DNA from: Caballeronia calidae
GTDB lineage: Bacteria > Pseudomonadota > Gammaproteobacteria > Burkholderiales > Burkholderiaceae
Assembly (NCBI RefSeq): GCF_900044055.2
Contig: NZ_FCOX02000021.1
Coordinates: forward strand, 58,774-122,773
Reading direction: 5' to 3'
Length of the DNA stretch: 64,000 nt
Below are positions 17,534-26,523 of this stretch, piece after piece. Within the stretch, counting starts at the first letter, position 1. Each line of letters begins with the position of its first letter. The notes beneath the pieces are model-generated. The model made no database searches and was not told the origin of the DNA. It saw only the letters and a program-made list of their open reading frames with translations. The translations under genes were made by a program, and so were the position numbers.

Positions 17534-18355
17534 ATGCAGGAAGATGCAAACGAAGTCGTGCGCTGTGACGTGCGAGAGGGTATCGCGTGGCTTTCCATCA
17601 ATCGCCCGGACAAGCTCAATGCGTTGTCGTCCACGGTGGTCATCACGATGCGGCAGTGGATTCAAAAGCTGAACGAGGACGACGCCGTTCGCGTGATCGT
17701 CATCAAGGGCACGGGCAAGGCGTTTTCGGTCGGCTACGACATCGCCGAGGAGGTCGCGGCGGGCATCGAGCGGCCGGAGGACTGGCACAACGCGCTCACG
17801 CGCAACGTGGATCTGTCGATGTCCGTCTGGGCCTCGCACAAGCCGACGATCGCCGCAGTCGATGGGTGGTGTCTCGCTGGCGCATGCGAACTCGCGATGG
17901 CCTGCGACATGATCATCGCGACCGAGCGATCCCAGTTCGGCGAGCCGGAAATCCGCTTTGGTTCAGGGCCGGTGACGATCCTGATGCCGTTTCTCATCGG
18001 CCAGAAAAAGACCAACGAACTGCTGCTGACCGGCGACGTGATCTCCGCAGCGGAAGCGGAAAAAATCGGGCTGATCAACCGCGTCGTTTCCACGGATGAA
18101 CTGATCGAGACCGTCGAGAAGCTCGCGCGGAAGATCGCTGTGACACCGAACATCACGTTGAAGCTCACGAAGACCGCACTGACTCGCGCGTATGAAGCGA
18201 TGGGTTTGCGTCAGGCCGTCAATGCAAACCTCGACGTCGCCGCGACGCTCAATGCAGCCTATTCGCCGGAGAAGCTCGGCTTCGCTCAGCGCGTGAAGGA
18301 AGAGGGTCTGCGCAAGGCGCTCGACTGGCGCGACTCGCGCTACGGCAAGCTCTGA
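17534..18355 (+). CDS. Enoyl-CoA hydratase/isomerase family (crotonase fold)
   Basis: A 273-residue crotonase that should add water to, or isomerise, an unsaturated acyl-CoA. Both acid residues of true hydratases are present: E119 in LAGACELAMACD and E139 in FGEPEIRFG. The CoA-binding and oxyanion-hole segment is GKAFSVGYD. The C-terminus ends in RKALDWRDSRYG, nearly the same as in the second crotonase at 25671, so the two are probably paralogs with related substrates. A CAGGAGATG site precedes the start. The gene lies 36 bases after the OsmC-like gene and 96 bases before an acyl-CoA ligase. Confidence 0.87.
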   Translation: MQEDANEVVRCDVREGIAWLSINRPDKLNALSSTVVITMRQWIQKLNEDDAVRVIVIKGTGKAFSVGYDIAEEVAAGIERPEDWHNALTRNVDLSMSVWASHKPTIAAVDGWCLAGACELAMACDMIIATERSQFGEPEIRFGSGPVTILMPFLIGQKKTNELLLTGDVISAAEAEKIGLINRVVSTDELIETVEKLARKIAVTPNITLKLTKTALTRAYEAMGLRQAVNANLDVAATLNAAYSPEKLGFAQRVKEEGLRKALDWRDSRYGKL

Positions 18356-18451
18356 TCGGTCGATACCCGATGTGCGGGCGGCGATCATCCGACGCCGTCC
18401 GCGTTCGATTGCGTCAAAAATAATATGTAGTACGACTCAGTGGAGATAACG

Positions 18452-20101
18452 ATGAAAAGTACGATGCAGGCGAATCAGCTCGGCCTCGCGCTGCTGTTGC
18501 GTCATGCGTGCCGCGTGAATGGACGGTCGCGGATCGTATCCGTCACGGCCGATGGCCTTCGCGTCGAACAGAGCTTCGCCGACCTGGCGCTGCGCGCGGG
18601 ACGGCTCGCGCACGCGCTCGATCAGCGTGGCTTTCCGACGGGAACGGTCGTCGGCACGTTGGCCGGGGCATCGCGCGAGCATCTGGAAGCGTATCTCGGC
18701 GTGCCCGCGAGCGGCCGCATCCTGCACACGATCAACGTGAGGCTGCACGCGGATCAGCAGGCCTACATCGCGGAGCATGCAAACGACGAAGTCATCATGC
18801 TCGATAGCCAGAACCTCGAAACGTTTGCATCGTTCGCGCATCGGCTGCCGAAGTTGCGGCTCGTGGTCACGGTGGGACGGCGAACGGCGAGCCCCGCGCC
18901 GCTCATGCCGTGCGAAACCATCGACTACGAAACGCTCATTGCCGAAGGCGCGCCGCGCATCGACTGGCCCGACATCGACGAGAACGAGGCGGCCATCATC
19001 TGCTTTACCGGCGGCACGACAGGATTGCCGAAAGGTGTCGCCTATAGCCATCGCTCGATCTGGCTTCAGGCGATGAGCATCTGCACCGCGAACTCCGTGG
19101 GCCTCAGCAGCAACGACTGTCTGCTGCCCGCCGTGCCGCTTTATCACGTGAACGGCTGGGGCCTTCCGTTCGCCGCGTTGATGGCCGGTTGCGATCTGAT
19201 TCTTCCCGGCGCGTCGATGCAGCCGTCGGCATTGATCGCGCTCATCGAAGCCGAATCGCCGACGATCGCCGCAGGCGTGCCGACGATCTGGTCCGATGTC
19301 CTCGCCGAGATGCGCATGCGCGGCATGGGCGGTCTCGGCCGCCTCAAATCGGTGAGTTGCGGTGGCGCGCAAGTGCCGCAACGGCTCGTCGACGACTACG
19401 CGGCGCTCGGCATCAGAATGGTTCAGGCGTGGGGCATGACCGAGACCTCGTCCATGTCCGCGATCGCGCAAACGCCGGCGTGGGCCAGCAGCGCGGATGA
19501 TCGGCGGCGTTGCGCATCGGCGCAGGGGAGGGTGGTCTGCGGGCTCGAAGTGCGCGTGTCCGATCTCGACGGCGCCACGCTGCCGGCCGATGGCGTCGCG
19601 GTCGGCGAGATCCAGATTCGCGGGCCGTGGGTCACGCAGTCATATCTCGATGTCGAAGACCGGAATCATTTGCAGGATGGCTGGCTGCGCACCGGCGACC
19701 TCGGCACCGTGGATGCCGATGGCTTCATCTGCCTCACCGACAGACTGAAGGACGCCATCAAATCGGGCGGCGAATGGATTCCGTCGCTGGCGCTGGAGAA
19801 TGCCATTCGCACGCATCCATCGGTGCTGGATGCAGCCGTGATCGCGGTCGCGGACGAGCGCTGGCAGGAGCGGCCCGCCGCCATCGTCGTACTGAAGCCG
19901 GACGAGACGGCGAATGCATCGGAGCTTCGCGCGCATCTGCTCGGCCGCGTCGCGAAATGGTGGATTCCCGAGCGCTGGGCCTTCACCGATGCGATTCCCC
20001 GAACATCGGTCGGCAAGATCGACAAGAAGCGCATTCGGCAGATCGCGGGCGCGTCGATGGCGTGGACGCTCGACTCATCGGCGGCTTGCGCCGCGCGTTG
20101 A
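18452..20101 (+). CDS. Acyl-CoA ligase, AMP-forming (AlkK-like)
   Basis: A 549-residue ANL-family enzyme that activates a carboxylic acid with ATP to its CoA ester. The adenylation motif is CFTGGTTGLPKGVAYSHRS, then the A5-like QAWGMTETSSM, the hinge GWLRTGDLG and DRLKDAIKSGGEWIPS, and the catalytic lysine in RTSVGKIDKKR near the end. The start at ATG 18452 is preferred over a GTG 12 bases upstream because TGGAGAT lies at the right distance. The substrate cannot be read from sequence; medium or short acids are usual for this branch. It is the last gene of this string and faces the MaoC gene head-on. Confidence 0.88.
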   Translation: MKSTMQANQLGLALLLRHACRVNGRSRIVSVTADGLRVEQSFADLALRAGRLAHALDQRGFPTGTVVGTLAGASREHLEAYLGVPASGRILHTINVRLHADQQAYIAEHANDEVIMLDSQNLETFASFAHRLPKLRLVVTVGRRTASPAPLMPCETIDYETLIAEGAPRIDWPDIDENEAAIICFTGGTTGLPKGVAYSHRSIWLQAMSICTANSVGLSSNDCLLPAVPLYHVNGWGLPFAALMAGCDLILPGASMQPSALIALIEAESPTIAAGVPTIWSDVLAEMRMRGMGGLGRLKSVSCGGAQVPQRLVDDYAALGIRMVQAWGMTETSSMSAIAQTPAWASSADDRRRCASAQGRVVCGLEVRVSDLDGATLPADGVAVGEIQIRGPWVTQSYLDVEDRNHLQDGWLRTGDLGTVDADGFICLTDRLKDAIKSGGEWIPSLALENAIRTHPSVLDAAVIAVADERWQERPAAIVVLKPDETANASELRAHLLGRVAKWWIPERWAFTDAIPRTSVGKIDKKRIRQIAGASMAWTLDSSAACAAR

Positions 20102-20127
20102 TCTTTCGCGAGAACGGGCCTGATGCC

Positions 20128-20574
20128 TCAGGCCTGCTTCAACGGCATGGTGTAAGTCGTCGCGGTGCCGCTCAAACAAACCTCACCCTTCTGATTCGTG
20201 ACGGAGACTTCCACGTTGCAGATGGGTTTGTCTTCGCGCACGGATTTCACTTCGACGCGGCCAGTGACCGTATCGCCGACGAGCACGCCCTTCGAAAACT
20301 TCAGCTCCATTCCGAGGAACACGGTGCCGGGACCGGGCAACGCCTCCGCGACAATGGCGTTCAACATGCCCGACGTGACCCCGCCTTGCACGATCAGACC
20401 GCCGAAAGGGGACTGCTTCGCGATCGCTTCGTCGTAGTGCAGCGGATTGCGATCGCCCGTGATTTCCGTGAACAGTTCGATGTCGCGCATGGTCATCGTT
20501 TTCTGGCGCTCGGCGCTCGCACCGGCGGCGGGCATTCCGTTGAGGGTCTTGCTCCAGCCATTGTCTGCGCTCAT
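20128..20574 (-). CDS. MaoC-like (hot-dog) hydratase
   Basis: A 148-residue single hot-dog-fold protein of the MaoC / R-specific enoyl-CoA hydratase type. The hydratase motif is FTEITGDRNPLHYDEAIAKQ, with D41 and H46 as the expected catalytic pair, followed by PFGGLIVQGGVTSGMLNAIV. A strong AAGGAGATG site precedes the ATG. It is probably the third gene of a minus-strand unit MFS - TetR - MaoC, 75 bases after the TetR stop. With two crotonases nearby it may give the opposite stereochemistry or serve a different chain length. Confidence 0.85.
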   Translation of the reverse strand: MSADNGWSKTLNGMPAAGASAERQKTMTMRDIELFTEITGDRNPLHYDEAIAKQSPFGGLIVQGGVTSGMLNAIVAEALPGPGTVFLGMELKFSKGVLVGDTVTGRVEVKSVREDKPICNVEVSVTNQKGEVCLSGTATTYTMPLKQA

Positions 20575-20649
20575 GTCATCTCCTTGATGTTGTACGCGCT
20601 GTCGTTCGCACGATCACGCTAGCAAGACCGTCCGGCCCGCGCTCAGCGC

Positions 20650-21261
20650 TCAGCGTTTGTCGCGAGGCGCGAGATGCGCGAGGAACGCGGCGCTCGCGTC
20701 ATCGAGCGGCTCGCGGGACTTCTCGAGTTTCGAGCACATCACCGCGCCTTCCCACGCATTCCAGAAGTAGCGCGAAAGCGCGGCGGTGTCGGCGTCCGCG
20801 CGAATCTCGCCGCTCGCCTTGCCTTCCTCCAGACATGCGCGAATCCTGCCGCGCCAGTCTTTCAGCACATCCATGAGCGCCTTGCGGAAAGTTTCGTCGA
20901 GCGCGGCCAGCTCCTGACTCAGATTGCCGACGAGACAGCCACGCTTGAACTTGTGCCGCTGCATGCCGATCGCGGCGTCTTCCGTGAACGCCTTGATGCG
21001 TTCGAGCGGCGAGAGGCTCGCGTCCTTCAGATGCATGTCGAGCTTCTTCGCGAAGTACTCGTGATACGCCTGAATGACCTCCAGGCAATACGCGTCCTTA
21101 CTGCTGAAGTAGTAGTGAAACGAGCCTTTCGGCACGCCCGCGAGCGCGACGAGTTCGTCGAGCGAGAAGTTATGAAAACCTTTCTCGGTGAGGATCGCGA
21201 CGCCGAGCCGGATCAGCTCGGAGCGGCGGCCACTATCCCTTTTGGTTGCAACGGTTGCCAT
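20650..21261 (-). CDS. TetR family regulator
   Basis: A 203-residue TetR-type protein. The DNA-binding part is at residues 12-60, with NFSLDELVALAGVPKGSFHYYFSSKDA, a textbook TetR recognition helix. The C-terminal domain (YHEYFAKKLDMHL; KRGCLVGNLSQELAALD) resembles the large group with a conserved GCLVGN segment, often repressors that respond to electrophiles or aldehydes. It is 34 bases downstream of the MFS gene and reads the same way. Its likely target is the inverted repeat between the MFS gene and the AtoE gene. Confidence 0.88.
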   Translation of the reverse strand: MATVATKRDSGRRSELIRLGVAILTEKGFHNFSLDELVALAGVPKGSFHYYFSSKDAYCLEVIQAYHEYFAKKLDMHLKDASLSPLERIKAFTEDAAIGMQRHKFKRGCLVGNLSQELAALDETFRKALMDVLKDWRGRIRACLEEGKASGEIRADADTAALSRYFWNAWEGAVMCSKLEKSREPLDDASAAFLAHLAPRDKR

Positions 21262-21295
21262 GATTCTGACGTCCTTCGAATGGTTGACGCTTTTT

Positions 21296-22522
21296 CTACC
21301 AGCGCGGCTGTTTCTTCAAAAGCGGACTCATCGCGATCAGACCGAACAGCGGGCCTGGCAGCAAGAGCAGGGAACTCCACGCACCCAACGCGTGATACAC
21401 ACTCGTCGCCGAAAAAATCGAACAGGCCGAGATGAAGAAGCCGAGACTGTTCTGTATCGTCAGCGCGCCGCCGACCCGTTCGGGCGGACAGGCGCGCACG
21501 GAAAGCGCGGAGAACTGCGGTGAATCGGCGACCACGCTCACGCCCCAGATCAGCAGCACCGCGAGTTGCGCGTAGACGGGCGCTTTATCGGCGAAAAAAG
21601 GATAAAGCAGACAGATCGATCCCGACACGAACAGCGCGATGAACGCCGCGCGCGCACTGCCGAAGCGCTTGCTGAACGCGCCGCCTGCGATGCAGCCCAG
21701 CGCGCCGATTCCGATGACCGCGAACGACCACAACGCGACATCGCGCGTGGAAGCCGCAGTACCGCCCTGCAACGCATGCGCGACGAGCAGCGGCACGAGC
21801 GTCCAGAACGCGTAAAGCTCCCACATGTGGCCAAAGTAGCCGAACGCCGCCGCGCGAAATTCCCGCGAACCAAACACGGAGCGCGCGTTGCCCAGGCCCG
21901 CCTTCGATTTCGTCCGCCGCGCGTGCGGCCCTTCGCCGAGCGTCAGCACCATCGCCGCGCCGATGAGCGCCAGCATCGACGATGTGAGCACGACGGTCTG
22001 CCACGGCACCGCATCGAATGCGCCGCGTATCGCGTGCACGGAGGCCGTGCCGAGGGTGAGCATCGCGACGAGCCACGCGAGCGTCTGCGCCGCGCGCGCA
22101 GGCGCCCATGTCACGAGCAGCTTCATGCCGAGCGGATAGATGCCCGCCAGCGCGACACCCACGCCAAACCGAAACACGACCGCCGATGCGAAACCCGTAC
22201 TGCACAGCGCGAAGAGCGCGTTGAGCGCCGCGCCGAGCAGACCGCATGCGGCGAAGACTCGGCTCGTCGGCAAGCGGTCCGCGATGCCCGTGAACGCCGA
22301 AATCAAGGTCCCGACGATGAACCCGGCCTGCACGGAGTTCGTGAGCCAGCCCATGCCCGACGCGGTGAGATGCCACGACAACTGCAAGTCGTGCATGGCC
22401 GCATTCGCGCTGAACCACAGCGATGTGCCGAACAACTGCGCGATCGCGATCACCGCTATCGCGCGATTGGCGCGCGACGCCGCCTGTATGTCCGTTCGAT
22501 CAGCGCCCAGCCCGGTGCTCAC
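21296..22522 (-). CDS. MFS transporter
   Basis: A 408-residue major facilitator with about twelve hydrophobic segments. The start is a GTG behind GAGGAG. Marks include IAQLFGTSLWFSANAAM, ITLGEGPHARR in the middle loop, GYFGHMWELYAFWTLVPLL and SPQFSALSVRACPPERVGGA. The same blocks occur in the carrier at 28761-30005, so these are paralogs of one MFS subfamily. It is the first gene of a minus-strand unit with TetR and MaoC and diverges from AtoE, so it probably moves the same acid or a product of it. Direction of transport is not evident. Confidence 0.86.
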   Translation of the reverse strand: MSTGLGADRTDIQAASRANRAIAVIAIAQLFGTSLWFSANAAMHDLQLSWHLTASGMGWLTNSVQAGFIVGTLISAFTGIADRLPTSRVFAACGLLGAALNALFALCSTGFASAVVFRFGVGVALAGIYPLGMKLLVTWAPARAAQTLAWLVAMLTLGTASVHAIRGAFDAVPWQTVVLTSSMLALIGAAMVLTLGEGPHARRTKSKAGLGNARSVFGSREFRAAAFGYFGHMWELYAFWTLVPLLVAHALQGGTAASTRDVALWSFAVIGIGALGCIAGGAFSKRFGSARAAFIALFVSGSICLLYPFFADKAPVYAQLAVLLIWGVSVVADSPQFSALSVRACPPERVGGALTIQNSLGFFISACSIFSATSVYHALGAWSSLLLLPGPLFGLIAMSPLLKKQPRW

Positions 22523-22599
22523 GTGGAAGTCTCCTCAAAGTTCATGTTCGATATCTTTCGAGCCGCGTCAGTACTTTCCCGAAACCACTATAGGTTTTT

Positions 22600-22653
22600 G
22601 TAGACGACCAGTCAACTAGGGGCTATAACGTCTCTAACTGACCGGTCGTCTAG
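22600..22653. promoter_or_regulatory. Inverted repeat, likely TetR operator of the divergent promoters
   Basis: GTAGACGACCAGTCAACTAG at 22600-22619 and CTAACTGACCGGTCGTCTAG at 22634-22653 are inverted copies that agree at 16 of 20 positions. The second one has a perfect GACCGGTC centre. They lie between the MFS start (22522) and the AtoE start (22711), so a regulator bound here could control both. The TetR at 20650 is the natural candidate. Confidence 0.6.
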
Positions 22654-22710
22654 TACCACGCCCACATGACTGAGCGACATGAAACGCATCAGACAACGGA
22701 GACATGAGCA

Positions 22711-24102
22711 ATGGAAAAGGTGAACGCAGGAGCGGCGTCGTCAATGAACAGGCCCGTGCGATCTTACGGGCTACGCGGATTCACACGCGTATGCGTGGTG
22801 CTGGTCGAAAAGGTGATGCCGGATCCGTTCGTCATCGCCGTATTGCTGACTTTGCTGACGTGCGTGCTCGCGGTCGGCTTCGCGCCGCATGGCGATATCG
22901 GCACGGTCGTCACGAGCTGGTATGACGGCGTATTCAAGATCTCGAGCTTCGCGTTTCTGGTCGCGTTGACCCTCGTGACGGGACACGCGTTGTCGACCTC
23001 GAAACCCGTGTCGATGCTGCTCAGGAAAGTCGCGTCGTATCCGACCACCGCGGCAGGCGCGATGACGCTCACCTTCTTCGTCTCGATGGTGAGCGGCCTG
23101 CTCAACTGGGCCGTCGGCCTGGTGGTCTCCGCGCTGTTCGCCCGCGAGATCGCCAAGCGCGTGCGCGTGGATTTCGCGTGGCTCGTCGCGGCGGCTTACG
23201 CGGGCTGGTCGTTTTATCCGTGCGGCCTGTCGAGCTCCATCGCGTTGCTGAGCGCGACGAAGGGCTCGCCGCTGAACATCATCGAGAAAGTGACGGGTTC
23301 GGTGCTGCCGATGCGCGAATTCCTGCTGTCGCCGTTGAACTTCGTGCCCGTGATCGTGCTCGGCGTGCTGGTTCCGCTCGTGTTCCGGTTGATGAAGCCG
23401 CACGACAGCGAGACCATCGCGGCAGACCCGGCGAAGCTCATCGAGGAAGACACCGTCGATGTATCGAATGAACGTCCGAAAACCTTCGCCGCATGGCTCG
23501 ATCACGGATGGGTACTTAACCTGATTCTCGTCGCGCTGGGCTTGGGCTATATCGTGATGAAGGTCATGGCAGGCAAGTTCACGATGGACCTGAACATGCT
23601 CGTCATGATTTTCCTGATCCTCGGTCTGGTCACGCACTGGACGCCGCGCGCGTATCTCACCGCCATCAACAATGCCGCGCGCGTCGCGGGTCCGGTGCTG
23701 CTTCAGTTCCCCATCTACGGCGGCATCATGGGCGTCATGACGGTCACGGGCCTCGCCGACGAAATGGCGAAATGGTTCATCAGCTTTTCGACCACGCACA
23801 CGCTGCCGTTCTGGACCTTCGTGTCGTCGGTGCTCATCAGCATGTTCGTGCCGAGCGCGGGCGGACACTGGATCGTGCAGGCGCCGTTCGTGGTGCCCGC
23901 CGCGCAGCATCTCGGCGTCTCGCAGCATGCGGTCGCGATTGCCGTTGCGCTCGGTGAAGGCGTGGCCGACATGGTGCAGCCGATGTGGGTCATTCCGCTG
24001 CTCGCCATCGCCGGCGTGGGCATGGGCCGCGTGATGGGCTTCACCGTCATCATCTTCTTCGTCATGCTCGCGGTCATGGGAGGCACGCTCCTTCTGCTGT
24101 AA
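22711..24102 (+). CDS. atoE: AtoE-type short-chain fatty acid transporter
   Basis: A 463-residue membrane protein of the AtoE family, permeases for short-chain fatty acids such as acetoacetate and butyrate. About twelve hydrophobic segments are visible. Family marks are PDPFVIAVLLTLLTCVLA, TSWYDGVFKISSFAFLVAL, LNWAVGLVVSALFAREIAKR, the small GGHWIVQAPFVVPAAQ block and the late VADMVQPMWVIPLLAIAG. The ATG chosen lies 13 bases after CGGAGAC; an overlapping ATG seven bases upstream is in another frame. It heads a plus-strand unit with a CoA ligase, a crotonase and an acrylyl-CoA reductase, which fits import of the pathway acid. Confidence 0.9.
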   Translation: MEKVNAGAASSMNRPVRSYGLRGFTRVCVVLVEKVMPDPFVIAVLLTLLTCVLAVGFAPHGDIGTVVTSWYDGVFKISSFAFLVALTLVTGHALSTSKPVSMLLRKVASYPTTAAGAMTLTFFVSMVSGLLNWAVGLVVSALFAREIAKRVRVDFAWLVAAAYAGWSFYPCGLSSSIALLSATKGSPLNIIEKVTGSVLPMREFLLSPLNFVPVIVLGVLVPLVFRLMKPHDSETIAADPAKLIEEDTVDVSNERPKTFAAWLDHGWVLNLILVALGLGYIVMKVMAGKFTMDLNMLVMIFLILGLVTHWTPRAYLTAINNAARVAGPVLLQFPIYGGIMGVMTVTGLADEMAKWFISFSTTHTLPFWTFVSSVLISMFVPSAGGHWIVQAPFVVPAAQHLGVSQHAVAIAVALGEGVADMVQPMWVIPLLAIAGVGMGRVMGFTVIIFFVMLAVMGGTLLLL

Positions 24103-24147
24103 GCAACGCGTTCAATCATTCGCCTACTTTGATGTCACTGAAAGCTC

Positions 24148-25647
24148 ATGGATGAAATGAATAACCTCGGCTTCACTCTGGCGGCCGCGTGCAGAAAGCA
24201 CGGCGCGGCGATCGCCATCGAAGCGGCTGAAACGAAGCTGACGTACGCGGCGCTGCTCGACCGCGCGATGCATATCGAGCGCGCGCTCGCCGCCCACGGC
24301 TTGCAAGCCGACGAACCGGTACACGTGTTCGTGTCCAGTCATCCGGCGGACCTCGCCGGCTTTCTCGGCGTGTGGCTCGCGGGCGGTGTCGTGGTGCCGC
24401 TGCATCGCACCTCGCCGGCGAGCGTGATCGACAGTGTGCAAGGCCGAAGCCGCGCGCGGCTCGTGGTCGATGTGGCTCGCTCGGATCAAGCCGAAGTCGA
24501 TGCCGTCGCGTGCATCGGCGACACACTGCCGCCGGCTCGCGCGCAACTCGAACGCGCCGCGATGATCATCTTCACGTCCGGTTCGACGGGCGTGCCGAAG
24601 GGCGTCGTGATCGGTCACGATGCGTTCAGCGGCAAGCTTCGCGCCATCGACGCGATGATCCGTTTCCGCCGCAACGAACGCACGCTGCAACTGCTGAACA
24701 TCACGTTCAGCTTCGGCATCTGGTCGAGCCTTCTGACGCTGATCGGCGGCGGAACCATCGTGCTGCCGCAGAAGTTCATTCCGGCGCTGCTGCTCGAACA
24801 ATTGCGCAATGAGGAGATTCATCGCGTGGGCGTAGTGCCGACGATGTTGCGCGCGATGCTCGCCGTGCTCGCGCAAGACACCGACGGCCTCACCACCGCC
24901 TGTCCCGCGCTGCGCCAGATCCTGACCGGCGGCGAGCAGTTGAGCGAGCAGCTCGCGACGCAGGTCGCGCAGCTTTTCCCCGATACCGATCTCTTGAATA
25001 TCTTCGGCCTGACCGAAACATCAACGTGCGATTTCTTTCAGTTTCCCCGGGACCGTCAGGCGAATCCTCATTCGCTGGGTCTGCCGTCGAGCAACGTGCG
25101 GTTTCGCGTCGTTGATGAACTGGGCGCGCCGTGCGGGCAGGGCGTCATCGGCGAATTGCAGATCACGAGTCCGTTCCTGATGAGCGGCTACCTCGACGAA
25201 CCCGGCCTCACGCAAGCCGCCTTCTCCGATGGCTGGTTCAGAACCGGCGACCTCGCGCAACGCGAAACAGACGGCCAGGTGCGCTTAATGGGCCGCTCGA
25301 AGGAACTGATCTCGCGCGGCGGCAACAAGGTGACGCCGATGGAAGTCGAGCGCGCTCTCAAGCAATACGATGCCGTTTGCGACTGCATGGTGGTCGGCGC
25401 GCCCGATGACATCCTAGGCGAACGCATTCACGCGCTGATCGTTCCGAACAGCGGCTGCGCGATCGAAGCGGACCCGTTGCGCGCGTTTCTCTCGACCCGG
25501 CTCGACCGCTTCAAGATGCCGGACTTCATCTATATCGCCGATGCCCTTCCTATCGGGCGAACCGGCAAGGCGGACCGGCGCGAGTTGCGCAACATGATTT
25601 TGGGCGGCGCGCTGTCACCGTTGTCATCGCTTGCGGGCCGTTCCTGA
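24148..25647 (+). CDS. Acyl-CoA ligase, AMP-forming
   Basis: A 499-residue ANL-family ligase, a second CoA-activating enzyme in the region and only distantly like the one at 18452. Motifs are the adenylation loop IIFTSGSTGVPKGVVIGH, LLNIFGLTETSTCDFFQ, the hinge GWFRTGDLAQ and GRSKELISRGGNKVTPMEVE, and the catalytic lysine in IGRTGKADRREL. The ribosome site is weak. It lies 45 bases after atoE, so imported acid would meet its activating enzyme. The acid is unknown; the neighbours suggest a short-chain one. Confidence 0.87.
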   Translation: MDEMNNLGFTLAAACRKHGAAIAIEAAETKLTYAALLDRAMHIERALAAHGLQADEPVHVFVSSHPADLAGFLGVWLAGGVVVPLHRTSPASVIDSVQGRSRARLVVDVARSDQAEVDAVACIGDTLPPARAQLERAAMIIFTSGSTGVPKGVVIGHDAFSGKLRAIDAMIRFRRNERTLQLLNITFSFGIWSSLLTLIGGGTIVLPQKFIPALLLEQLRNEEIHRVGVVPTMLRAMLAVLAQDTDGLTTACPALRQILTGGEQLSEQLATQVAQLFPDTDLLNIFGLTETSTCDFFQFPRDRQANPHSLGLPSSNVRFRVVDELGAPCGQGVIGELQITSPFLMSGYLDEPGLTQAAFSDGWFRTGDLAQRETDGQVRLMGRSKELISRGGNKVTPMEVERALKQYDAVCDCMVVGAPDDILGERIHALIVPNSGCAIEADPLRAFLSTRLDRFKMPDFIYIADALPIGRTGKADRRELRNMILGGALSPLSSLAGRS

Positions 25648-25670
25648 TACCGAACCGGAGAGACATATCG

Positions 25671-26486
25671 ATGTCCGAATTCATCACGCTCAAATACGAA
25701 GTCAAAGAGTCGATTGCGATCATCACGCTGAATCGTCCGGAGCGCCTGAACGCGCTGGGCAAGAAGTCGCTCGAAGAAATCAACGCCGTCATGAACCGCG
25801 CAGAAGGCGACGCAAGCGTGCGCGCCATCGTCATTCACGGTGAGGGCAAGGCGTTCTCGTCGGGCTTCGATCTGAAGGAGCAGATGGAAGCGCGTCCGGA
25901 AGGCGCGGCCGTGTGGCGCGAAATTCTCGATCGCGATTTCGATACCACCATGCGCTTCTGGGACTGCCCGAAGCCGACCATCGCCGCGGTGCACGGCGCG
26001 TGCGTGGCCGGCGCGTTCGAGATCGTGCTCGCGTGCGATATCACCGTGGCGGCGCGCTCGGCCATCTTCGGCGAGCCTGAACTCAAGTTCGGCGCGGGCA
26101 TCGTCACGATGCTGCTGCCTTGGATGACCAACCCCAAGCAGGCGAAGGAAATCATTCTGACGGGTCTCGACCATATCGATGCGCAAAAGGGCGCGGAACT
26201 GGGCTTCGTCAATCGCGTCGTCGATGACGGTGAGCACCTGAACGAAGCGCTGCGCATCGCGCGCACGATGTGCGTCATCGATCCGAACCTGATGCGCGAA
26301 ACCAAGCGCGCGATCAATCACAGCTTCGAGGCGCGCGGCATGAAGGAGACGCTCAAGCACGCGCTCGATATCGACCATGCGGTCGAGACGGCGGTGTCGC
26401 CCGACAAGAAGGCATTCATGGAAGTGGCGCGCGCGCAGGGCATGCGAGAGGCCATCCGCTGGCGTGACCGCCGCTTCGAAGTCTGA
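25671..26486 (+). CDS. Enoyl-CoA hydratase/isomerase family (crotonase fold)
   Basis: A 271-residue crotonase with both hydratase acids: E117 in VAGAFEIVLACD and E137 in FGEPELKFG. The oxyanion-hole segment is GKAFSSGFDLKE. The GEPE-x2-FG block and the WRD-x-R-F end match the crotonase at 17534, which marks them as paralogs. It follows the ligase by 23 bases and precedes the AcuI-type reductase by 37 bases, so hydration and reduction of the same enoyl-CoA are likely alternatives in one pathway. A CCGGAGAG site supports the start. Confidence 0.88.
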   Translation: MSEFITLKYEVKESIAIITLNRPERLNALGKKSLEEINAVMNRAEGDASVRAIVIHGEGKAFSSGFDLKEQMEARPEGAAVWREILDRDFDTTMRFWDCPKPTIAAVHGACVAGAFEIVLACDITVAARSAIFGEPELKFGAGIVTMLLPWMTNPKQAKEIILTGLDHIDAQKGAELGFVNRVVDDGEHLNEALRIARTMCVIDPNLMRETKRAINHSFEARGMKETLKHALDIDHAVETAVSPDKKAFMEVARAQGMREAIRWRDRRFEV

Positions 26487-26523
26487 TGCTGCAAACCCAA
26501 ATCATCTAACTGGAGAACACGTG

